Virus record (IMG/VR): IMGVR_UViG_3300042564_002819
Coordinates: 1-64,000 of that record
Direction: 5' to 3' (one strand)
From: a virus
Length of the DNA stretch: 64,000 nt
The translations under genes and the position numbers were made by a program. The notes under the pieces were generated by a model. The model had not been told where the DNA came from. It searched no databases and saw only the letters and a program-made list of their open reading frames with translations. This document shows, one piece after another, positions 15,639 to 24,806 of this stretch (position 1 is its first letter; each line of letters opens with the position of its first letter).

Positions 15639-15706
15639 TCTATAGAGTCGCTCACTTAAGAGCATGTAGATGGTAAGTTGGCCAAGAAACAACAAAGGAG
15701 TAATAA

Positions 15707-18373
15707 GTGCCGTACGTTGACGCAATGTTCGATAGAGATAATGATATTATCCGATTAGTCGAACGAAAAGATGGTAAAAGAATTTATCAAGAATATCCAG
15801 TAAAATATACTTTCTATTACGGTGATCCTAAAGGCAAATATAAAAGCGTTTATGGTGATCCGCTTAGTAGAATAGTCTGCAAGAATACTAAAGACTATAG
15901 AAAAGAACTTGCAATTAACAAAAATAAAACACTATTCGAGTCTGACATTAATCCTATTTTTCAATGCTTAAGTGAAAATTATGAAAATCAAGATGCACCA
16001 AAGTTAAACGTTGCATTTTTTGACATCGAGACCGACTTTGATCCTGAGAGAGGATTCGCTCCAACAAACGATCCCTTCATGCCAATTACGGCAATTACAG
16101 TTCATTTGCAATGGTTAGATGCATTAATTACGCTGGCTGTTCCTCCAAAAACTCTCACAATGGAACAAGCTAAAGAACTTTGCGTTGAATGGGGTGACTC
16201 ATGTATACTGTTCGAAAAAGAAGCAGACATGCTTGATACATTTCTTGACTTAATACAAGACGCTGACATTTTAAGCGGTTGGAACTCAGAAGGGTATGAC
16301 GTTCCTTATACTGTAAATAGAGTAGCTCGTGTACTAAGTAAGAACGACACTAGAAGATTCTGTTTGTGGGATCAACATCCCAAAAAACGAGAATACGAAA
16401 AATATGGAAAAACTTCTGAGACATATGATTTTGTAGGCCGTGTGCATATTGACTCGCTAGAGCTTTATAGAAAATACACATACGAAGAACGTCATAGCTA
16501 TAGACTTGACGCGATCGGCGAAATGGAGATCGGCGAAAACAAAACTGTTTACGAAGGTACGCTAGATCAACTGTATAACAACGACTTTAGAACTTTTATT
16601 GAATACAACAGACAAGACGTTGCACTACTCGACAAACTAGATAAAAAACTTCGTTTTATTGATCTAGCAAATGAAATTGCACATGATAATACAGTTCTAT
16701 TGCAAACTATTATGGGTGCCGTAGCTGTTACTGAACAAGCTATTATTAACGAAGCACACAGACGAGGTATGCAAGTTCCTAACAGACGTGATCACGGCGG
16801 TAACACTCAAGCTGCCGGTGCGTATGTTGCATATCCTAAAAAAGGGTTGCATCAGTGGATTGGTTCTATGGACTTAAACAGTTTGTATCCATCTGTTATT
16901 AGAGCGTTGAACATGGCGCCAGAAAGTATCGTTGGGCAATTAAGACCTGAATATACAGATCAATATATCTACGAACAAATGACGTTGCATAAAAAGAGTT
17001 TTGCGGCAGCATGGGAAGGCCTATTTGGTACTTTTGAATATATGTGGGTTATGGAACAGCGTAGAGATAAAACAATTACAATCGACTGGGAAGACGGAAG
17101 ATCGGATGTTTTAAGCGGTGCTGAAATTTATAAATTAATGTTTGACAGCAACATGCCGTGGATGATTAGTGCCAATGGCACTATATTTACACACGAGTTT
17201 GAATCTGTTATTCCTGGATTGTTAGCTCGCTGGTATAAAGAACGTAAAGAACTACAAGCAATGCTTAAAAAAGCAAAGGATGCAGGAAACGAAACAGAAA
17301 TTTCGTTCTGGGATAAGCGACAGCTAGTTAAGAAAATTAACCTTAATAGTTTATATGGTGCTATTCTAAATCCAGGTTGCAGATTCTTTGATAAAAGAAT
17401 AGGTCAGTCAACTACACTCACCGGTAGACAGATTGCAAAACACATGGCTGGAAAAGTAAATGAAATAGTTACTGGCGATTATAACCATGTTGGACAAGCT
17501 GTAATCTACGGTGATACAGACTCTGTATATTTTAGTGCGTATCCAACACTTAAAAACGAGATCAATGCAGGAAAAATACCGTGGAGTAAAGAAAACGTTG
17601 TTACATTGTATGATCAGATTGCCAACGAAGTAAACAAAACATTTAGTGATTTTATGGGAAGTGCATTCCATTGCCCAAAAACTCGTGCCGAAGTTATTAA
17701 AGCAGGTCGCGAAATTGTAGGCGAAACTGGATTGTTTATTACTAAGAAACGCTATGCTGTTCTAGTGTATGACGAAGAAGGCAAGCGTAAAGATATCGAC
17801 GGTAAGCCAGGTAAAATAAAAGCAATGGGTCTTGATCTTAAACGCTCCGATACGCCAGTATTCATGCAAGACTTTTTGTATGATCTTTTAACTATGGTAT
17901 TGCTACAAGAACCTGAAAAAGCAATTCTCGATAGTATTACAAAATTTAGAAGAGACTTTAAATCTAGACCTGGTTACGAAAAAGGTTCTCCTAAACGTGC
18001 TAATAACATTCAAGCATATCAACGAGAAGAAGCAAAACTCGGAAGAGCTAACATGCCTGGACATGTTAGGGCAAGTATTAACTGGAATACATTAAAACGC
18101 ATGAACGGTGATCGATATTCACAAGAGATTGTTGACGGTATGAAAGTTATTGTTTGCAAGGTAAAACAAAATCCTCTAGGATTTACCAGTGTCGCATATC
18201 CAACTGACGAACTGCGTTTACCTCAGTGGTTTAAAGAATTGCCGTTTGATGATAGTGCAATGGAAGAAGTTATCATTGATAACAAGCTTGATAACCTAAT
18301 CGGAGTTCTAGATTACGATTTGCAGTCAACAAAGCAAAACACAACTTTTAATTCTTTATTTGAATGGGAATAA
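15707..18373 (+). CDS. 43: Family B DNA polymerase (gp43-like)
   Basis: An 888-aa replicative polymerase with 3'-5' proofreading. The exonuclease motifs are FDIETD at 105-110, the SGWNSEGYDVPY segment and YNRQD near 300. The polymerase motifs are MDLNSLYPS at 388-396, KKINLNSLYGA near 545, and YGDTDS at 601-606. Length matches T4 gp43. The start is GTG at 15707 with AGGAG six bases before it. The C-terminus ends NSLFEWE, a plausible clamp-interacting tail. It would act with the gp45-like clamp encoded at 20.5 kb. Confidence 0.97.
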   Translation: MPYVDAMFDRDNDIIRLVERKDGKRIYQEYPVKYTFYYGDPKGKYKSVYGDPLSRIVCKNTKDYRKELAINKNKTLFESDINPIFQCLSENYENQDAPKLNVAFFDIETDFDPERGFAPTNDPFMPITAITVHLQWLDALITLAVPPKTLTMEQAKELCVEWGDSCILFEKEADMLDTFLDLIQDADILSGWNSEGYDVPYTVNRVARVLSKNDTRRFCLWDQHPKKREYEKYGKTSETYDFVGRVHIDSLELYRKYTYEERHSYRLDAIGEMEIGENKTVYEGTLDQLYNNDFRTFIEYNRQDVALLDKLDKKLRFIDLANEIAHDNTVLLQTIMGAVAVTEQAIINEAHRRGMQVPNRRDHGGNTQAAGAYVAYPKKGLHQWIGSMDLNSLYPSVIRALNMAPESIVGQLRPEYTDQYIYEQMTLHKKSFAAAWEGLFGTFEYMWVMEQRRDKTITIDWEDGRSDVLSGAEIYKLMFDSNMPWMISANGTIFTHEFESVIPGLLARWYKERKELQAMLKKAKDAGNETEISFWDKRQLVKKINLNSLYGAILNPGCRFFDKRIGQSTTLTGRQIAKHMAGKVNEIVTGDYNHVGQAVIYGDTDSVYFSAYPTLKNEINAGKIPWSKENVVTLYDQIANEVNKTFSDFMGSAFHCPKTRAEVIKAGREIVGETGLFITKKRYAVLVYDEEGKRKDIDGKPGKIKAMGLDLKRSDTPVFMQDFLYDLLTMVLLQEPEKAILDSITKFRRDFKSRPGYEKGSPKRANNIQAYQREEAKLGRANMPGHVRASINWNTLKRMNGDRYSQEIVDGMKVIVCKVKQNPLGFTSVAYPTDELRLPQWFKELPFDDSAMEEVIIDNKLDNLIGVLDYDLQSTKQNTTFNSLFEWE

Positions 18374-18374
18374 T

Positions 18375-18809
18375 ATGAAAGTAGGTATAGTATTTTCAAC
18401 ATTTGATCTTCTTCATGCCGGGCATATAGGAATGCTGCGTGAAGCAAAACAACATTGCGATTATCTTATTGTAGGATTACAAACAGATCCTACAATAGAT
18501 AGGCCTACTACAAAAAATAAACCTGTGCAAACATTGGTAGAACGTTATGCACAATTAAATGCTGTTAAGTTTGTTGATGAAATTGTTCCATATCAAACCG
18601 AAGAAGACGTGATTGATATATTAGAACTTTTTGAAATTGATATAAGATTTTTAGGTGAAGAGTATCGAGAACAAGACTTTACAGGTAAAGACGTATGTCG
18701 AAAGCGTGGTATCGAACTACACTTTAATAAACGAGATCATAGATTCAGCAGTAGTGGTTTGCGTCGCAGAGTAGCAGAGGCAGAAAAAGATGCACGACAA
18801 GGATCTTGA
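18375..18809 (+). CDS. Glycerol-3-phosphate cytidylyltransferase-like protein
   Basis: A 144-aa single-domain cytidylyltransferase. HAGH at 14-17 is the nucleotide-binding HxGH signature and RFSSSGLRRRV near the C-terminus matches the RTEGISTT-like substrate loop. The family forms CDP-glycerol or similar CDP-linked precursors; the real substrate is unknown. The ATG at 18375 follows the polymerase stop by one base. Next to the phosphomannomutase and dehydrogenase genes, it suggests a small activated-sugar or polyol pathway. Confidence 0.82.
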   Translation: MKVGIVFSTFDLLHAGHIGMLREAKQHCDYLIVGLQTDPTIDRPTTKNKPVQTLVERYAQLNAVKFVDEIVPYQTEEDVIDILELFEIDIRFLGEEYREQDFTGKDVCRKRGIELHFNKRDHRFSSSGLRRRVAEAEKDARQGS

Positions 18810-18987
18810 GATTTACAACTTAATAGCACGTCTAGAAGAAAAGATTAACAATTTAATCAACTCTACTGAAAGACAAGAGCAAGAATTAACTTTGCTTAGA
18901 AATGAATTCGAACTTGTTAAAAACGAAGGTTGTTGGCTTTCTAAACAAAATCCAGATCATGTACACGGAGATTTTAAACATGAATAA
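18790..18987 (+). CDS. Small coiled-coil protein, 65 aa
   Basis: A heptad-patterned acidic helix spans about residues 5-48 (LIARLEEKINNLINSTERQE), followed by a short tail with Cys and His residues. It overlaps the cytidylyltransferase gene by 20 bases and the next gene by 8. No family is recognised; SlyX-like small coiled coils look similar. Confidence 0.6.
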   Translation: MHDKDLEIYNLIARLEEKINNLINSTERQEQELTLLRNEFELVKNEGCWLSKQNPDHVHGDFKHE

Positions 18988-19702
18988 ATTTATCTTTGAT
19001 GTTGATGGAACATTAACTCCTAGCAGAATGCCAATTGACAAAAACTTTGCTGAATACTTTATATCTTTTTGCAATGATAATTCTGTTTATCTAGTTACCG
19101 GTTCTGACTATGCTAAAACTCTTGAACAATTAGGAGAAGACATTTGTCTTTCTGTAAAAAAAGTATACAATTGTTCCGGAAACGAAGTACGAGAAAAAGA
19201 AACATTGGTTAAATCAAGCGATTGGTCTTTATCCAAAAATGCAAAAGAATGGCTGTTAAATCAACTGTCTCAAAGTTCTTTTCCTTTAAGAACTGGCAAT
19301 CATATTGAAGAACGTACCGGAACTGTGAATTTTAGCGTTGTTGGTAGAAATGCAACTTTAAAAGAAAGAATGATGTATGTTCAATACGACCGTATGACTA
19401 ATGAACGAGAATTGATTGCAACAGATTTTAATCTTACATTTGACACATTGGATGCAAAGGTCGGTGGTGAAACAGGAATCGATATCTTTTTAAAAGGACA
19501 CGACAAACGTCAGATTATTAAAGATTTTAGTAAGCAACATAAACTTATCTTTTTTGGAGATAGGATGGATATTAAAGGAAATGATTATCCTTTAAAGAAT
19601 GAAATTGAAACTAATAACCGAGGTATTTGTTATAACGTTAAAGATTGGCAAGATACTTACGAACGGTTAATGTATTTGCAGGAGGCCAAGATAGCAGCAT
19701 GA
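18980..19702 (+). CDS. Eukaryotic-type phosphomannomutase (HAD superfamily)
   Basis: A 240-aa HAD enzyme. FDVDGTLTPSR at 6-16 carries the nucleophile Asp7 and acid/base Asp9. The cap region has RTGNHIEERTGTVNFSVVGR and the end has GGETGIDIFLKGHDKRQI and FFGDRMDIKGNDYPL, which line up with human PMM1/PMM2 rather than the ManB-type bacterial mutase. It should interconvert mannose 6-phosphate and mannose 1-phosphate. The start at 18980 overlaps the preceding gene by 8 bases, and the stop overlaps the dehydrogenase start. Confidence 0.85.
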   Translation: MNKFIFDVDGTLTPSRMPIDKNFAEYFISFCNDNSVYLVTGSDYAKTLEQLGEDICLSVKKVYNCSGNEVREKETLVKSSDWSLSKNAKEWLLNQLSQSSFPLRTGNHIEERTGTVNFSVVGRNATLKERMMYVQYDRMTNERELIATDFNLTFDTLDAKVGGETGIDIFLKGHDKRQIIKDFSKQHKLIFFGDRMDIKGNDYPLKNEIETNNRGICYNVKDWQDTYERLMYLQEAKIAA

Positions 19703-20454
19703 TAGTAATTGCAGGATTTGGATTTGTTGGCAAAGCGTATTACAACGCTTTTAAATCATATAGAAGCATCGAAATTGTAGACCCTAAGTATAACAACAAT
19801 AAAATAAAAGACATGGAAAAACTTAGAGGCGTAATAGTTTGTGTATCAACGCCGCAAGGAGACGACGGAAGTTGTTATATGGATAATGTTTACAATGTTG
19901 TCTCTGACGTTCCTGAACATGTTCCTATAATGATAAAAAGTACAATTAGTTTAGAGGGATGGGATCAACTAGCAGAAAAATTTCCCAATCATCAAATAAC
20001 ATTTAGCCCAGAGTTTTTACGAGCAGCAACAGCCGATGCTGATGTAAAGAATACAACTCATGTCTTTTTAGCAGGAGGAAATACTGATTACTGGAGAGAC
20101 TTTTATAGTTTTGCCTTTCCTGAAGCTAAAATTACAATATGTTTGCCACAAGAAGCAATTGCAATTAAATATTTTAGGAATTCATTTTTAGCAACAAAGT
20201 GTAGTTTCTTTAATGAAGTATACGATTTTTGTCAAGCTATTGGGCTAGATTACAACAACGTTCGCTACGGTATTGCAGCAGATTCTAGAATAGGCGATAG
20301 TCATACATTTATTGAACCACTTGCACGTGGTTGGGGCGGATATTGTTTTCCTAAAGACACTTCTGCTCTTCTAAAAATGGCAGAGAATAATAACGTAAAT
20401 CTAAATACACTTGATGCGGCAGTTAAATCTAATGATATAATTAGAAAAAAATAA
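19699..20454 (+). CDS. UDP-glucose/GDP-mannose dehydrogenase-like protein, short form
   Basis: A 251-aa NAD-dependent dehydrogenase homologue. The Rossmann start is IAGFGFVG at 4-11, SPEFLRA is at 103-109, the catalytic Lys region IKYFRNSFLATK is near 156-167 and Cys216 lies in GGYCFPKD. The usual C-terminal UDP-binding domain of UGDH (roughly 130 further residues) is missing, so it ends soon after the active-site Cys. It may act on a smaller substrate or be a reduced phage form. It lies right after phosphomannomutase, so GDP-mannose oxidation is one possibility. Confidence 0.8.
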   Translation: MIVIAGFGFVGKAYYNAFKSYRSIEIVDPKYNNNKIKDMEKLRGVIVCVSTPQGDDGSCYMDNVYNVVSDVPEHVPIMIKSTISLEGWDQLAEKFPNHQITFSPEFLRAATADADVKNTTHVFLAGGNTDYWRDFYSFAFPEAKITICLPQEAIAIKYFRNSFLATKCSFFNEVYDFCQAIGLDYNNVRYGIAADSRIGDSHTFIEPLARGWGGYCFPKDTSALLKMAENNNVNLNTLDAAVKSNDIIRKK

Positions 20455-20482
20455 TTGACTTTTAGGCAATATAATATAAAAT
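20455..20482 (+). promoter_or_regulatory. Sigma70-like promoter of the sliding clamp gene
   Basis: TTGACT at 20455-20460 and TAAAAT at 20477-20482 with a 16-base spacer, followed by TTGGAGAAAA and the ATG at 20503. A closer TATAAT at 20470 is too near the -35 box. Confidence 0.5.
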
Positions 20483-20502
20483 AAAACAAATTGGAGAAAA
20501 AT

Positions 20503-21231
20503 ATGAAAGACATTTTACAAGACATCGTTTCGCACACATATAGCTTAGGCTTTATTACTACACTTAAAGTTACAGCAGATAATAACACATCAATTGATAG
20601 TATGGCAGATGACAGATCTGTTATCATAACCGGAGTTACACACAAACCGGTTGCAGAATTTACTGGTGTTTTTGGTATGCCAGATCTCGGCAAACTTGCA
20701 TATCACTTAAAGAATCCTGAATACAAAGAAAAAGCCAAGATCGACGTTAAACAAGAAGATCGTAATGGCGAACTTATTCCAACACACATTCATTTTGAGA
20801 ATTCTGCAGGAGACTTTCAAAACGATTACAGATTTATGAATCGTGCAGTTATTGAAGAAAAACTTAAATCAGTTAAGTTTAAGGGAAATAGCTGGGATGT
20901 TGAGATAGAGCCATCTATGGCATCAATATCAAGAATGAAATTAATGGCCGGTGCCCATTCAGAAGAACTTGTTTTTTATGTTAAAACAGAAAATGGAGAT
21001 CTTAATTTTTACTTCGGTGATGCAAGTACACACGCTGGTAAGTTTACATTCCAACATGGAATTACAGGAAAACTTACACATAGCTGGGCGTGGCCTGTTT
21101 CGCAAACTATTGCAATTTTAAATCTCGACGGCGACAAAAAGCTATCAATTACTGACCAAGGTGCTATGAAAATTACAGTTGATAGCGGTATGGCTAAGTA
21201 CGATTATATACTTCCGGCACAACAAAAATAA
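20503..21231 (+). CDS. 45: DNA polymerase sliding clamp (gp45-like)
   Basis: A 242-aa processivity factor that forms a ring on DNA with the gp43-like polymerase and, in T4, also activates late transcription. Recognition rests on overall pattern and the C-terminal segment ITDQGAMKITVDSGMAKYD followed by a DYILPAQ ending, typical of T4-like clamps. It has a GGAG site and its own sigma70-like promoter, suggesting early or middle expression. Confidence 0.85.
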   Translation: MKDILQDIVSHTYSLGFITTLKVTADNNTSIDSMADDRSVIITGVTHKPVAEFTGVFGMPDLGKLAYHLKNPEYKEKAKIDVKQEDRNGELIPTHIHFENSAGDFQNDYRFMNRAVIEEKLKSVKFKGNSWDVEIEPSMASISRMKLMAGAHSEELVFYVKTENGDLNFYFGDASTHAGKFTFQHGITGKLTHSWAWPVSQTIAILNLDGDKKLSITDQGAMKITVDSGMAKYDYILPAQQK

Positions 21232-21241
21232 GGAGTTAGCT

Positions 21242-21649
21242 ATGGATCAGTTTGATATTACTGAATTTGCTAAAATGTTTGACGCAGCACTTGCGTCAGA
21301 CAACCCAGCAGTTAAAAAAGCACTGCGTAACTTTATGATGGTAGCTGCCATTGTTCATGCTCAAGAATTAAATGAAGATGAACGACTAATGGGTCCATTC
21401 GAGGCATTGCTTAAAAAAGTACAATCTCTTGAGAGCATGGTGCGAGAATTACAAAACAATCGTACATACAAAGACCAATATAAAGATTATTATAATTCCA
21501 ATCCAACTTGGGTATATCAACCTACCACAAGCATAAGCACTACTAGCGGTACTTCCAGTGACGCTAAAACTTGGAAAGGTACGTACAACGGCCAACCAAT
21601 CGACCCTTCTGAGATCTATGAGTTATTGAAAGATTTAAAATTTAAATGA
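21242..21649 (+). CDS. Conserved hypothetical protein, 135 aa
   Basis: The ATG at 21242 follows AAGGAGTTAGC and lies ten bases after the clamp stop. The N-terminal half is helical and acidic (about 1-70). A Tyr/Ser/Thr-rich linker follows, and a short C-terminal helix PSEIYELLKDLKFK. No family recognised. It overlaps the start of the DpdA-like gene by four bases, so it is likely co-translated with it. Confidence 0.62.
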   Translation: MDQFDITEFAKMFDAALASDNPAVKKALRNFMMVAAIVHAQELNEDERLMGPFEALLKKVQSLESMVRELQNNRTYKDQYKDYYNSNPTWVYQPTTSISTTSGTSSDAKTWKGTYNGQPIDPSEIYELLKDLKFK

Positions 21650-23211
21650 AAACAAATCTAACAGAAACACAAAACGACTACGCTGTATTCTTGCCTAGTA
21701 TCAGCGGCTTTTACGCTACATTCGTAGGCAAACAACGTTATGGAGAATATGTAGATCCGACTCGTGTTCCTGAAGGCATTGGTGAAGTAGAAGCATTAAA
21801 CTTTTTAAACCCAAGCAAAGGAGCCTTCCATTATAAGTGGGCTCTTTATAGTGCTGGACATGCGGAACTTGATACTGCTAAATTTAGTGAAAAAGAAGAT
21901 ATGCTACGCAACCGTGATAGAAACAACAGTTGGTTGCTAGGAGACTCGGGCGGGTTCCAGATTGCTAAAGGACTTTGGGAGGGCGACTGGACTGATCCAA
22001 ACTGCCCTAAAGCACAAAAGAAACGTGAATTAGTTGTAAACTGGATGGAAGCATACATGGACTATGGCATGATGCTGGATATTCCAACTTGGACTTTCCA
22101 AGATAAGAAAGCTGCAAAAGCAGCCAATATTCACAGTTATCAAGATGCAGTTGATGCTACTCACATTAACGCAAGATATTACATGGCTAATCGTCGTGGT
22201 AACTTTAAAGTGCTGAACGTATTGCAAGGCAGCAATCATGCAGATGCCGACAACTGGTATAACGAATTTAAAGATTATTGTGATCCTAAAAAATATCCAG
22301 AAACACATTTTAATGGGTGGGCTATGGGTGGCCAGAACATGTGTGATGTACATTTAATTTTACGTCGACTTGTACACATGATACACGATGGGTTGCTTGA
22401 GACTGGCGTTCACGATGTTATGCACTTCTTAGGCACTAGCAAATTAGAATGGGCAGTACTGCTTACTGACATTCAACGTGCTGTTAGAAAATATCACAAT
22501 CCTAACTTTATGATTACATACGACTGTGCAAGTCCATTCCTTGCTACTGCAAACGGACAGGTGTATCACAGCATTAGAATCGAAGATCGAGGCAAGTGGA
22601 GTTATATGATGAGTCCAAGTGCAGACGACAAGAAATATGCTACTGATACAAGACCTTTTAAAGATGCCGTTGAACAAGATGGTATATTAGAAGCATTTGA
22701 GGATTCGCCTATAAGCAAGCATCTACAAATCAAAGATGTTTGTATCTATAAACCAGGAGACCTAAATAAAGTAGGCAACGAAGGCAGAACCAGCTGGGAT
22801 AGCTTTAGCTATGCACTGCAAATGGGACACAATGTTTGGATGCATATCGAAAGTACGCAACGTGCAAATGAAAAATACGATGAAGGATTATTTCCTTACA
22901 TGTTAATAAATGAAAAGTTTGAAAGAACTACATTTAAAGATCTTGTAGATGAAATTTTTAGTCTAAAAGATAGAGCCAAGAGTCTTAAATTAATTGACGA
23001 CAATAGTAGATTTTGGATGCAGGTGATAGGAACTAGACTTAACGTTGGTAAAAAAGCTGTCAATGCTCTTACAAATTATCAAAAATTAACTGAAGAGTCA
23101 CACACAGAAATTACTAGCGAAATGCTCAGCGAAGAAGAATTAGCTCGTTGGGAGAAGAAAAAAATCAAAACAAAGTCGTATATGCCAAATGATCTATGGG
23201 AGAATAGTTAA
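21646..23211 (+). CDS. dpdA: TGT-superfamily transglycosylase, DpdA-like
   Basis: A 521-aa protein with the tRNA-guanine transglycosylase fold signatures: DSGGFQ at 100-105 (proton-acceptor Asp100), NVLQGSN near 191-197, NGWAMGGQ near 223-230 and TYDCASP at 291-297, where Asp293 is in the place of the catalytic nucleophile. No CxCxxC zinc motif is apparent, unlike canonical TGT. Phage members of this family (DpdA) exchange guanine in DNA for 7-deazaguanines. FolE and QueE genes 7-10 kb downstream support that role, though a tRNA target cannot be excluded. Confidence 0.82.
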   Translation: MKTNLTETQNDYAVFLPSISGFYATFVGKQRYGEYVDPTRVPEGIGEVEALNFLNPSKGAFHYKWALYSAGHAELDTAKFSEKEDMLRNRDRNNSWLLGDSGGFQIAKGLWEGDWTDPNCPKAQKKRELVVNWMEAYMDYGMMLDIPTWTFQDKKAAKAANIHSYQDAVDATHINARYYMANRRGNFKVLNVLQGSNHADADNWYNEFKDYCDPKKYPETHFNGWAMGGQNMCDVHLILRRLVHMIHDGLLETGVHDVMHFLGTSKLEWAVLLTDIQRAVRKYHNPNFMITYDCASPFLATANGQVYHSIRIEDRGKWSYMMSPSADDKKYATDTRPFKDAVEQDGILEAFEDSPISKHLQIKDVCIYKPGDLNKVGNEGRTSWDSFSYALQMGHNVWMHIESTQRANEKYDEGLFPYMLINEKFERTTFKDLVDEIFSLKDRAKSLKLIDDNSRFWMQVIGTRLNVGKKAVNALTNYQKLTEESHTEITSEMLSEEELARWEKKKIKTKSYMPNDLWENS

Positions 23212-23436
23212 ATGAGTAATTATGAAGATGAAAACGACAAGTTAAAAGCCCATCTAGAAGAACTAAAAAGAAAACACAAAGATTTAGATACTTACATTAA
23301 ATCAGAATTTAATAATCAAAATTTAATTCCAGAAGTATATAAATTAAAAACACAAAAGCTATGGCTCAAAGATGAGATACACAGAATTGAAAACAAGTTA
23401 TTAAATTCCGGTAATATTGTAAATGGTACTGTCTGA
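23212..23436 (+). CDS. DUF465/YdcH-like small helical protein, 74 aa
   Basis: A charged helical hairpin with LKRKHKDLDTYIKSEF (about 18-33) and LKTQKLWLKDEIHRIENKL (about 45-63), the two-helix pattern of the DUF465/YdcH family of unknown function. The ATG abuts the stop of the dpdA-like gene and the end overlaps the next small gene by 14 bases. Confidence 0.68.
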   Translation: MSNYEDENDKLKAHLEELKRKHKDLDTYIKSEFNNQNLIPEVYKLKTQKLWLKDEIHRIENKLLNSGNIVNGTV

Positions 23437-23596
23437 AAAAAGTTTAAAATTAGAAGCATTAGAAATTGCTTTAAAAGATTTAGATCGTATAATAGAAGCA
23501 TTAAAATCTCAAGAATATCCGCAAGAACAGATAAACGAATACGTTAAGAAACGCTGGGCTGTTTGGAATGAAATATATCAGGTAAGAAAATTATGA
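23423..23596 (+). CDS. Small helical protein, 57 aa
   Basis: An open frame covers the 156 bases between two longer genes and overlaps them by 14 and 4 bases (ATGA at the 3' end). The product is one or two amphipathic helices (LEALEIALKDLDRIIEALK) followed by an aromatic segment RWAVWNEIYQV. Coding composition and tight coupling support it; function is unknown. Confidence 0.6.
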   Translation: MVLSEKSLKLEALEIALKDLDRIIEALKSQEYPQEQINEYVKKRWAVWNEIYQVRKL

Positions 23597-24123
23597 AAAG
23601 AATTTATGAACAGGGAATAGAAGAACAAATACAATACTTTTTTGGTACTGAAGTAGAACACACTCCTGCATTTGGTAAAAAGACTTTGTTTGTAGTAGGA
23701 ATAAAAGATCCAGACGAAGTCACAGCAATTGCAAATTCAAATAGCGTTGATCATATCTATCTAGGTGCAAATCAAAGTTTTTCTATAACAGGTGAGCATG
23801 GTACTAACGAAGAAATAGAAGGATGGGAGAAACTAGCTATTAGCCTTTTAAAACAAGGATTTTGGGTTACGTTAGATTTTGATATACGTTATGTTGAATG
23901 GATATTAGAATCTGGCTTTACAGAATACAATCGTTTCATTCCAATGATATCTGCAAAGTTGCCTTATATTTCGCAACTTGGTTACAATGCATGTCTAAAA
24001 TTAGACGATAAAGATTTTGATGCAACAAATCCCGGTGTATGGACACACAGAGTACACGATTTGTTAGATAAAGATGTATTTACGGATTGGTCTAAGTATA
24101 CAACTGATACTATTATTAGTTGA
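23593..24123 (+). CDS. Conserved hypothetical protein, 176 aa
   Basis: An alpha/beta protein with a strand-turn start (KKTLFVVGIKDPDEV), a VDHIYLGANQSF segment, WVTLDFDIRYVEWILE (about 97-112) and an acidic C-terminus. From memory similar proteins occur in T4-like marine phages without assigned function. It ends at the -35 element of the promoter at 24120. Confidence 0.62.
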   Translation: MKRIYEQGIEEQIQYFFGTEVEHTPAFGKKTLFVVGIKDPDEVTAIANSNSVDHIYLGANQSFSITGEHGTNEEIEGWEKLAISLLKQGFWVTLDFDIRYVEWILESGFTEYNRFIPMISAKLPYISQLGYNACLKLDDKDFDATNPGVWTHRVHDLLDKDVFTDWSKYTTDTIIS

Positions 24124-24148
24124 CAAATGTATACGAGCGTAGTAGTAT
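24120..24148 (+). promoter_or_regulatory. Sigma70-like promoter overlapping a start region
   Basis: TTGACA at 24120-24125 and TAGTAT at 24143-24148 with a 17-base spacer. The -10 box overlaps the first possible ATG (24147) of the next gene, which would favour the internal ATG at 24204 for transcripts from here. Confidence 0.45.
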
Positions 24149-24599
24149 GAATTATCAAGAGCATTATTACACTTACATAGCTAGAAAACTAAGAGAAGAG
24201 AGAATGAATCAACCATTAAAAAGTATTTGGGTTACCTTCCGAAAAGAAGGCATACACTTGTATCCTGCCGCAGCAACAGATCCCAAACTTGCAACCGGTG
24301 ACTGGGACGATGTGTCGTTCCTAGGTGTTCCGCATAGGCACATTTTTCACTTTAAAGTTCGTATCGAAGTATTTCACGATGATCGAGATATTGAATTTAT
24401 TCAATTCAAGCGTTGGCTTGAAAAACTGTACAACGAAGACATTCTAGAACTTAATCACAAAAGTTGCGAAATGATCAGCGATGACTTGTATCAAGAAATT
24501 TCTGCAAGGTATCCGGGCCGCCTTGTCGAAATCGAAGTCTCCGAAGACGGAGAAAATGGCTCAATAATTTTTTATCCCACTAACAGTAACGCCACTTAA
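24147..24599 (+). CDS. Conserved phage protein, 150 aa (131 aa from the internal start)
   Basis: No functional family is known to me. It has WVTFRKEGIHLYPAAATDP near the N-terminus, HRHIFHFKVRIEVFHDDR in the middle and an acidic C-terminal helix with CEMISDDLY; the His-rich core suggests a compact metal-binding or ligand-binding fold. The start is uncertain: ATG 24147 lies in a -10 box, while ATG 24204 is preceded by the purine-rich AAGAGAAGAGAGA. Conserved in T4-like marine phages from memory. Confidence 0.6.
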   Translation: MNYQEHYYTYIARKLREERMNQPLKSIWVTFRKEGIHLYPAAATDPKLATGDWDDVSFLGVPHRHIFHFKVRIEVFHDDRDIEFIQFKRWLEKLYNEDILELNHKSCEMISDDLYQEISARYPGRLVEIEVSEDGENGSIIFYPTNSNAT

Positions 24600-24611
24600 A
24601 GGAGAAATTAC

Positions 24612-24806
24612 ATGGCAATTACTAACCCTACCGTTAACAAAGTGTTTTCGGACCTTGAAGAGTTTCGTAACTTTTGTCGATTTGAAGGGCATGTGTTTAA
24701 CGAAGCAGATTTGTATAAGTCTGACGCTAGAGCGTGGCAGGCATTTACAAAGCACAGGAATTGGCTTCGTGCAAAGTCAAGAGTAAAGGTAAAGCGTAAT
24801 GCGTAA
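24612..24806 (+). CDS. Small basic conserved protein, 64 aa
   Basis: An AAAGGAG site precedes the ATG. The product is helical with an acidic first part (SDLEEFRNFCRFEGHVFNE) and a basic end (NWLRAKSRVKVKRNA). No known family. Its stop overlaps the glycosyltransferase-like gene by eight bases. Confidence 0.6.
   Translation: MAITNPTVNKVFSDLEEFRNFCRFEGHVFNEADLYKSDARAWQAFTKHRNWLRAKSRVKVKRNA

Noticed and set aside
15639-15706. Gap before the DNA polymerase gene checked for a tRNA
   Set aside because: At 68 bases it cannot form a cloverleaf with a T-loop; it only holds a ribosome-binding site. No tRNA was seen anywhere in the window.
19699-20454. Short UGDH-like gene considered as a frameshifted pseudogene
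   Set aside because: The following sequence holds a promoter and the next gene, and no displaced C-terminal domain is found in other frames, so it is a short form rather than a broken gene.
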